Both the position numbers and the translations under genes were made by a program. This document shows, piece after piece, positions 38,386 through 42,734 of a stretch of 42,734 nucleotides of DNA. How positions within the stretch are numbered: position 1 is the first letter of the stretch; each line of letters opens with the position of its first letter. Source of the stretch: Acidaminococcus fermentans (lineage in GTDB: Bacteria > Bacillota_C > Negativicutes > Acidaminococcales > Acidaminococcaceae); assembly GCA_004555735.1 (NCBI GenBank), contig SFHH01000009.1:1-42734 (forward strand), in the 5' to 3' direction. A model generated the notes under the pieces. The model was given only the letters and a program-made list of their open reading frames with translations, made no database searches and was not told where the DNA came from.

Positions 38386-38723
38386 GTAAGATCACGCTCC
38401 TCGGTCCATACAGCGATGAGAGAATCCAGACGTTCTTCCGGGGTGTTTCCACCCAGTTGAACCTCGGTATCCCCCTCTTTGATAGACGTTGCCACAGATA
38501 CCGATGCATCCCCCAATACAGCTGCTTTCCTGGTTTGCAGGAACTTCCCGGCCACCACTTTGTCCACCTCTTCCGCCAGTTCCTGGGGCATCTCGTTTAA
38601 GTTGCAGAAATTCAGCACGTGCCGGACCTCAGCCTTGTAGAGGATTTCCACCAGGGCAGCATCATCATCGGTGACTGTATAGCCTGTGGCCAAACTGATC
38701 AAAGACTTAATGTCATCGGTCAT
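38361..38723 (-). CDS. Head-tail connector (gp6/gp15-like)
   Basis: 120 residues, mostly helical: IKSLISLATGYTVTDDDAAL, VEILYKAEVRHVLNFCNLNE and MPQELAEEVDKVVAGKFLQT. Then SIKEGDTEVQLGG with a Leu/Trp-rich end. This is the pattern of the head-tail connector that binds under the portal. It precedes the head closure gene as in PBSX and SPP1. Confidence 0.87.
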   Translation of the reverse strand: MTDDIKSLISLATGYTVTDDDAALVEILYKAEVRHVLNFCNLNEMPQELAEEVDKVVAGKFLQTRKAAVLGDASVSVATSIKEGDTEVQLGGNTPEERLDSLIAVWTEERDLTCFRRLRW

Positions 38724-38734
38724 GGCCTAACCTC

Positions 38735-38896
38735 CTATTCCTTCTTGGCGGCGGTTTTCTTCGGCGCAGGGGCTTTCTCTGCGGCTTCTTCCTGGCCATA
38801 GCCGGTAACTCGCTTGTATCCCTGCATTTCCAGCATTTCCGCCTGTTCCTCACTTTCGACAAGCCGGAACACATTCAGATTGCGCAGTGCGATCAT
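38735..38896 (-). CDS. Small phage protein between capsid and connector
   Basis: 53 residues. It reads MIALRNLNVFRLVESEEQAE and ends with an Ala/Lys-rich tail (APAPKKTAAKKE). The reading frame is complete with a GGGGGCGAGGG region before the ATG. Similar short proteins lie after the capsid gene in related phages. It might be a head-stabilising peptide, but I recognise no family. Confidence 0.7.
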   Translation of the reverse strand: MIALRNLNVFRLVESEEQAEMLEMQGYKRVTGYGQEEAAEKAPAPKKTAAKKE

Positions 38897-38908
38897 ACCC
38901 TCGCCCCC

Positions 38909-39829
38909 TTATGCGCCGATGTTCACGAAGCCGGAACCCAGCTGATTATAAGGGATCCACAGGTCGTGGAATTTTCTGTAATCCAGCTTCCACGCATCTG
39001 CCCCCTGGTTCACGTTCGGTTCAAAAATACGGATTTTATCGGTCTTGGAAATAGCGATGGGAACACTGGTGGGGATAATGATCCAGTTGATCAGCTTTGC
39101 AGCTTCAGCAGGGGCAAAACCGCCAGCTTCCTGCCCACTGGTAGTGCCATCCTTAATCACGTATTCCGTTTTCATGCGGGCACTGGGCACGGGCAGAATG
39201 GGCAGTTCGTTGTAAATCTTCACCCGGGTTTCAATCTTTCCCGCAGTGAAATTACCCACATCGATGTGCTTTTCAATGCCGTCTGCATTATCCAAGATGG
39301 TACGGATTTTCGGGGACATGATGATTACAAGGCCCTGGTTTTCGCCGATAATATCTTCCACTTCATCGATTTCTGCATCCAGCTCGGCCAGGATGGTGGC
39401 CGCAGTCGGGGTGAAAGCATCCTTCACTTGCCCGGCACCTTTCAGCAAGGCGGCAATCTTGGAATACCGATAAGCGTCCACTTCGGGGATAACACTGTCA
39501 CGCTGGAATTTGCCCATGACGTTGCCAGCGGATGCAATAAAGTTGGATTCGTTCACATCCATGGCATCCAGGTGGAAAGTGCGGCCCCGGTCCTGGGTCA
39601 TCTTGTAATCTCTGTATTTCAGAGTCACAGCACCCTGCACGAAGCCTTTGTCCCGGTCGTAGTTGGCCAGGCCGCTAGTGCTGATTTCAGGCATCTTGAC
39701 GGTATCTCCGCCGTTGTAGACAACCTTCCCGGCATTGGCTTCCATCCAGCCGGAGGTGGCTCCTACCTGCATCTGTTCATCCAGTTTCGTCTGGAAGATT
39801 TTCGTCATTTCAAGGGTGTTAATAGGCAT
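38909..39829 (-). CDS. Major capsid protein
   Basis: 306 residues. N-terminal MPINTLEMTKIFQTKLDEQM, then TLKYRDYKMTQDRGRTFHLD, GLVIIMSPKIRTILDNADGI and the C-terminal INWIIIPTSVPIAISKTDKI with IRIFEPNVNQGADAWKLDYR. This is the pattern of HK97-fold coat proteins in PBSX-like and related phages. A scaffold gene lies directly upstream and no separate protease gene is seen. A strong AGGAGC-type site precedes the ATG. Confidence 0.95.
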   Translation of the reverse strand: MPINTLEMTKIFQTKLDEQMQVGATSGWMEANAGKVVYNGGDTVKMPEISTSGLANYDRDKGFVQGAVTLKYRDYKMTQDRGRTFHLDAMDVNESNFIASAGNVMGKFQRDSVIPEVDAYRYSKIAALLKGAGQVKDAFTPTAATILAELDAEIDEVEDIIGENQGLVIIMSPKIRTILDNADGIEKHIDVGNFTAGKIETRVKIYNELPILPVPSARMKTEYVIKDGTTSGQEAGGFAPAEAAKLINWIIIPTSVPIAISKTDKIRIFEPNVNQGADAWKLDYRKFHDLWIPYNQLGSGFVNIGA

Positions 39830-39843
39830 TTAATGCTCCTTTC

Positions 39844-40407
39844 TTACAGGCCGAGGGCGGCGCCAAACTCTTTGGCAATGCTTGCTTCGTCCCCGGTTCC
39901 AGCATCGTCTTTTCCACCAGGGTTTCCGGGTTCGATCCCCCCGGCTTTGACGGTGCCATCTTCGAACATATAAGCATCAGACTCTTTCAAGGCCTTAATT
40001 TGTTCATCCAGGCCGCTGACAGTCCCGTCCTCGTTGATTTTCATTTTTCCACCATCAAGCAAGGCACGGGCGGCTTTCGGGTTACGGGCTTTGGCAGTAG
40101 TCAGCGCCATTTCGATGGCGGAATCCAGTTTGAACTGGTTCATGCTGTCCTGGTACTGTTTTTCCCGTTCTTTTGCGGCTTTCTTCATCTCATCGATTTG
40201 AGCGGCCAGGGCTTCGTTGTCCTTGTTGGCTTTCTTCAGCCCATCCACTTCCTTGACCATGGCTTCTTTTTCGGCCTTTGCCGCTTTCAGCTCTTCCAGC
40301 TTCGTATTGAACTGGGCCTTGCTGACGTAATTTTTGCCATAATCCTCGACAATCCGGTCGGCCACATCATCCGGAATCCCCAATACTTTCAGTTCTTCTT
40401 TTGTCAT
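39844..40407 (-). CDS. Phage scaffold protein (minor structural GP20-like)
   Basis: 187 residues. A long Lys/Glu coiled coil (about 25-105; KLEELKAAKAEKEAMVKEVD, KREKQYQDSMNQ-like segments) is followed by ARNPKAARALLDGGKMKINE and a Gly/Asp-rich end. This is the usual layout of GP20-type scaffolds, which guide capsid assembly and are then removed. It ends 14 nt before the capsid gene. Confidence 0.92.
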   Translation of the reverse strand: MTKEELKVLGIPDDVADRIVEDYGKNYVSKAQFNTKLEELKAAKAEKEAMVKEVDGLKKANKDNEALAAQIDEMKKAAKEREKQYQDSMNQFKLDSAIEMALTTAKARNPKAARALLDGGKMKINEDGTVSGLDEQIKALKESDAYMFEDGTVKAGGIEPGNPGGKDDAGTGDEASIAKEFGAALGL

Positions 40408-40544
40408 TTTCGTTTTCCTTTCTTCTCGCTTCGCTTAATTTTCGCCAGCCACACCTGGCGTTTGCAGTCCCGTTCTTTTTCGCCTGCGGTGCTGGAAAGG
40501 CATGAAATAAGCAGGTTCAAAGAACCTGCTCTACAAACCTGCAT
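40408..40544. other. Spacer with two hairpins before the scaffold gene
   Basis: This 137-bp gap contains CGCCAGccacacCTGGCG (40443-40460) and AGCAGGTTCaaaGAACCTGCT (40510-40530), both perfect. A 22-codon frame between them has no clear support. The hairpins may tune read-through or mRNA stability at the step to the very highly expressed head genes. Confidence 0.55.
40510..40530 (-). terminator. Perfect 9-bp hairpin after the minor head gene
   Basis: Starts 34 nt upstream of the 3' end of the minor head gene's spacer on the minus strand. There is no strong T-run, so it may be an RNA processing or stability element rather than a full terminator. Confidence 0.4.
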
Positions 40545-41600
40545 TCATTTTTCTTTGTGCGGTTTTACGTATTTATCAAACCACTTTTGATAGGTCAGAT
40601 TTCCATGAACAAAAACCGTCTTTCCTGTTCCCTGCTTCCTTGCCGCTCTGGTTCCCTTTTCTTCCTCGTCGGTCACCCCATCTATATATGGGACCGTTGT
40701 AGACCTGCAATAGCAGTGGAACGGGGGCATGGTCACCCCAGGTTTTGCCCCCCCCCGGTCAAAAACCTTTCCGTCCATGTGGCGGCAGATTTCAGTCGTT
40801 CGGGTGTCCAGGGTTGCCACGATTTCGTATTTATCCACCCCCAGTCGGTCGTAGGTGTCCAGCATCGCTGACTCCTGTACATAGGCCGTTTCTGTTTCCA
40901 CCAGGCGTTCCGCATTGTGATACGAAACATTGAACTGCTTGGAAATCCTCTCAGCCATTGGCCCTGTACCTTCTTTCAGTAGCAACGACCTCGAAATTTC
41001 GTTTCTGAGCGTGTTTACCAGCTTGTCCTTATTCTCCCATATCCTGGAAGAAAAATCCTTTCCATCAGCCGCCCAGCGTGTGTTGATGGCCTTTTCAATC
41101 TGGGTTTCCGGGGCAGCCGAGAAGTTTTCGAACTTCCCCCTCATGCGTTGAATCTCATACGCAGCACGGTAGTTGGAATCCTCGTACACATCCCTCAAGG
41201 TATCGCTGATGTTGATTTCCTGGGCTTTTGCCACCCTCTCACAGTACATCTGAGTTTTAATCAGCAGTTCCTGGGCCTTTGTCAACCTGTCCCGGATGGA
41301 AGCCTGGTCTAACATTTTCTGAACCTCTTTCGAAAGCCCCTCCTGTTTGGCCAGCTTCCGATATTCACGGAGATCCATCTTAAAGGCTTTCAGCTCCCTT
41401 GCGTTGAGAATCTTCTGGGCATCAGCATAACTGATGCCGTTCTCGTCCGCATATCTCTGATACCACGATTCAACGTCTTTCAAGCACTTTTGCAGGGCTT
41501 CTTCGTAGATCTTTTTCAGATCTTCCTTGCAAACATCGGCCTTTTGCATCTCGAGGGCTTTCACTCGCTCGAAGCGTTTCTCCCAGTAACTCATAATCAT
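40545..41600 (-). CDS. Phage minor head protein (SPP1 gp7 / Mu F-like)
   Basis: 351 residues. The N-terminal half is long and helical (VKALEMQKADVCKEDLKKIY, EALQKCLKDVESWYQRYADE). The C-terminal domain has RLVETETAYVQESAMLDTYD, LDTRTTEICRHMDGKVFD and PPFHCYCRSTTVPY, the His/Cys block of the SPP1 gp7/Mu F family. It joins the portal inside the head and enters the procapsid with DNA. A run of nine G in the coding strand (40748-40756) precedes the GAKPG turn. It overlaps the portal gene by 4 nt. Confidence 0.93.
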   Translation of the reverse strand: MIMSYWEKRFERVKALEMQKADVCKEDLKKIYEEALQKCLKDVESWYQRYADENGISYADAQKILNARELKAFKMDLREYRKLAKQEGLSKEVQKMLDQASIRDRLTKAQELLIKTQMYCERVAKAQEINISDTLRDVYEDSNYRAAYEIQRMRGKFENFSAAPETQIEKAINTRWAADGKDFSSRIWENKDKLVNTLRNEISRSLLLKEGTGPMAERISKQFNVSYHNAERLVETETAYVQESAMLDTYDRLGVDKYEIVATLDTRTTEICRHMDGKVFDRGGAKPGVTMPPFHCYCRSTTVPYIDGVTDEEEKGTRAARKQGTGKTVFVHGNLTYQKWFDKYVKPHKEK

Positions 41601-42734
41601 TCACCCTGGGTCGGCTTTTCCTGGCCAGGTGGTGCGGCATAGTCACCGCCCATTAAGTCGTCCATTGCTTCCTGCTTTTCCTTCTTCAACCGTTCCAGCT
41701 CCTGCTGGGTGTCCTCTGTCCACGGGTGGTTGGCTACGATAGTTTCGTTGCTGATAATCCCCACGGAGTTGCGGCAGTTGTTAATCGTCTCGCTCTCGTT
41801 GGTCAGCATATCCCGGTTGAATACGAAGGTAACATCAGAAGTAGGGGCCACCCCTTTGATAGTCTGCAGGTAGGTGTTTACGAACCACATCAGTTTCCGC
41901 AGGGAAGCCTTGAACTGGACTTCCATCTGGTTGGAATCCAGGTCAATATCACTGTAGGCCGCCTGGATGTTCATCTTGTTTGCGTCTCCAGAGGTGAACC
42001 GCTCGTCCTTGGCGTCAAACCCACGCCCATTTTCGATGATTGCCCTTTTGAGTAGCTTCTGAATCAGTTCGAAATTCTGGGGATTCACCTCGATGTGCAG
42101 GGCTTCCACGCCACCGTTCTGACCATCATCACGCCTGATCTTAATAGCACCATAGGCCATCAGATTGCGCCGGAAGTCGCTCAGCTTTTCGCCGTCGTAG
42201 TTGTACAGCACCAGGATGGTACTGCGGATATCCTCGCTGGTTGTATCAGCAAACCAACTTGTCAGCTGATTTAACGCATCCTGCAAGCATTTCACCTTAC
42301 AGATCAGCGGCTGTTCGTGGCGTTCCCGCTTGAATGCTACCAGGGGCACCCTTGACCAGTTCATAGGCTTCCCCCCGACGGTCATATATGCCGCATCGGT
42401 TTTGTCATTGTCTGGCAGTAACTTGTCATTTTCGAACACGAAATACCGCACTCCGTTAGTCGTGTAGTATTCGCATTTAATGACCGTATCCGGTGTTCTC
42501 CCCCGGTAAACGGTCACAGGATATACGTAAAGGGCGGCATCGAGTTGTTTATGCTCATCGTCTCTCCAAAAGGCCAGAACCCGGTCACCACGTAGCATCC
42601 GAACTCTCAACTGCCCTTCCGTATCGATATAAACGAACTGCCAGGAAATCCCGCAGTTCAAAGCATTTTCGCCGGTGGCCTGGAGTGTTTCGGCGTATTC
42701 ATCGTCGAAAATCTTATCCAGCTCGGCGGTGTAT
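41597..42734 (-). CDS. Phage portal protein, SPP1 type (5' end cut by window edge)
   Basis: 379 residues visible. The frame stays open from 41597 to the right edge, with YTAELDKIFDDEYAETLQAT ahead of an internal TTG that is not the true start. Family blocks: QFVYIDTEGQLRVRMLRGDR, PVTVYRGRTPDTVIKCEYYT, WSRVPLVAFKRERHEQPLIC and LQDALNQLTSWFADTTSEDI. The portal is the twelve-fold DNA entry ring of the head. Terminase and early genes should lie beyond the right edge. Confidence 0.95.
   Translation of the reverse strand, partial: YTAELDKIFDDEYAETLQATGENALNCGISWQFVYIDTEGQLRVRMLRGDRVLAFWRDDEHKQLDAALYVYPVTVYRGRTPDTVIKCEYYTTNGVRYFVFENDKLLPDNDKTDAAYMTVGGKPMNWSRVPLVAFKRERHEQPLICKVKCLQDALNQLTSWFADTTSEDIRSTILVLYNYDGEKLSDFRRNLMAYGAIKIRRDDGQNGGVEALHIEVNPQNFELIQKLLKRAIIENGRGFDAKDERFTSGDANKMNIQAAYSDIDLDSNQMEVQFKASLRKLMWFVNTYLQTIKGVAPTSDVTFVFNRDMLTNESETINNCRNSVGIISNETIVANHPWTEDTQQELERLKKEKQEAMDDLMGGDYAAPPGQEKPTQGE

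Noticed and set aside
40421..40490. A 22-codon frame in the spacer before the scaffold gene
   Set aside because: It lies between two hairpins, has no ribosome site or recognisable motif, and is too short to support.
1..42734. CRISPR array, tRNA or rRNA genes
   Set aside because: No spaced direct repeats and no tRNA or rRNA landmarks were seen on reading.

Overview
The window looks like chromosomal DNA from a diderm firmicute (class Negativicutes), most like Acidaminococcus. This is an inference from three things: porins with an N-terminal SLH domain (OmpM type), a complete block of lipopolysaccharide (LPS) genes, and a GC-rich codon style. No rRNA, tRNA or CRISPR array was seen. Nearly all real genes lie on the minus strand.

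Bases 1-4,500 hold three tandem ompM-type porin paralogues. The first is cut by the window edge. The first ~115 residues are almost identical in all three, but the barrels differ. The second and third have a hairpin terminator, a promoter, back-to-back palindromes near the predicted transcript start, and a shared 21-nt leader motif. Bases 4,500-7,500 hold a small RuvC/YqgF-like protein, a DUF3084 membrane coiled-coil protein, a nuclease lipoprotein and a short conserved protein. A 300-bp spacer with inverted repeats follows.

Bases 7,786-20,490 are one tight twelve-gene LPS operon read from right to left: lpxB, msbA, a waaA-lpxK fusion, kdsB, kdsA, kdsD, kdsC, an lpxL-type acyltransferase, lptC, lptA, lptB and lptF/G. 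Together these make lipid A and Kdo, join them, flip the product across the inner membrane and load it onto the Lpt bridge.

From about 20.6 kb to the right edge lies a contractile-tailed (PBSX/XkdK-like) prophage that appears to sit directly upstream of lpxB. Reading from the right edge on the minus strand, it carries: portal, minor head protein, scaffold, capsid, connectors, tail terminator, sheath, tube, tail-assembly chaperone with an A AAA AAC slippery site, tape measure, an XkdP-like protein, a hub fused to a cysteine-peptidase-like domain, baseplate proteins, tail fibres and a lysis module.

The most interesting part is 22.7-26.4 kb. A tyrosine recombinase gene lies on the plus strand between the lysis genes and the tail fibres, not at the prophage end. 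Next to it are two expressed fibre genes and at least four spare fibre C-terminal cassettes in both orientations. Every cassette starts at the same short core (about CCACCGAKGAAATGGC), and convergent cassettes meet tail to tail at GCCTAAGC. This looks like a phage-borne, shufflon-like system for switching the receptor-binding tips of two fibres.
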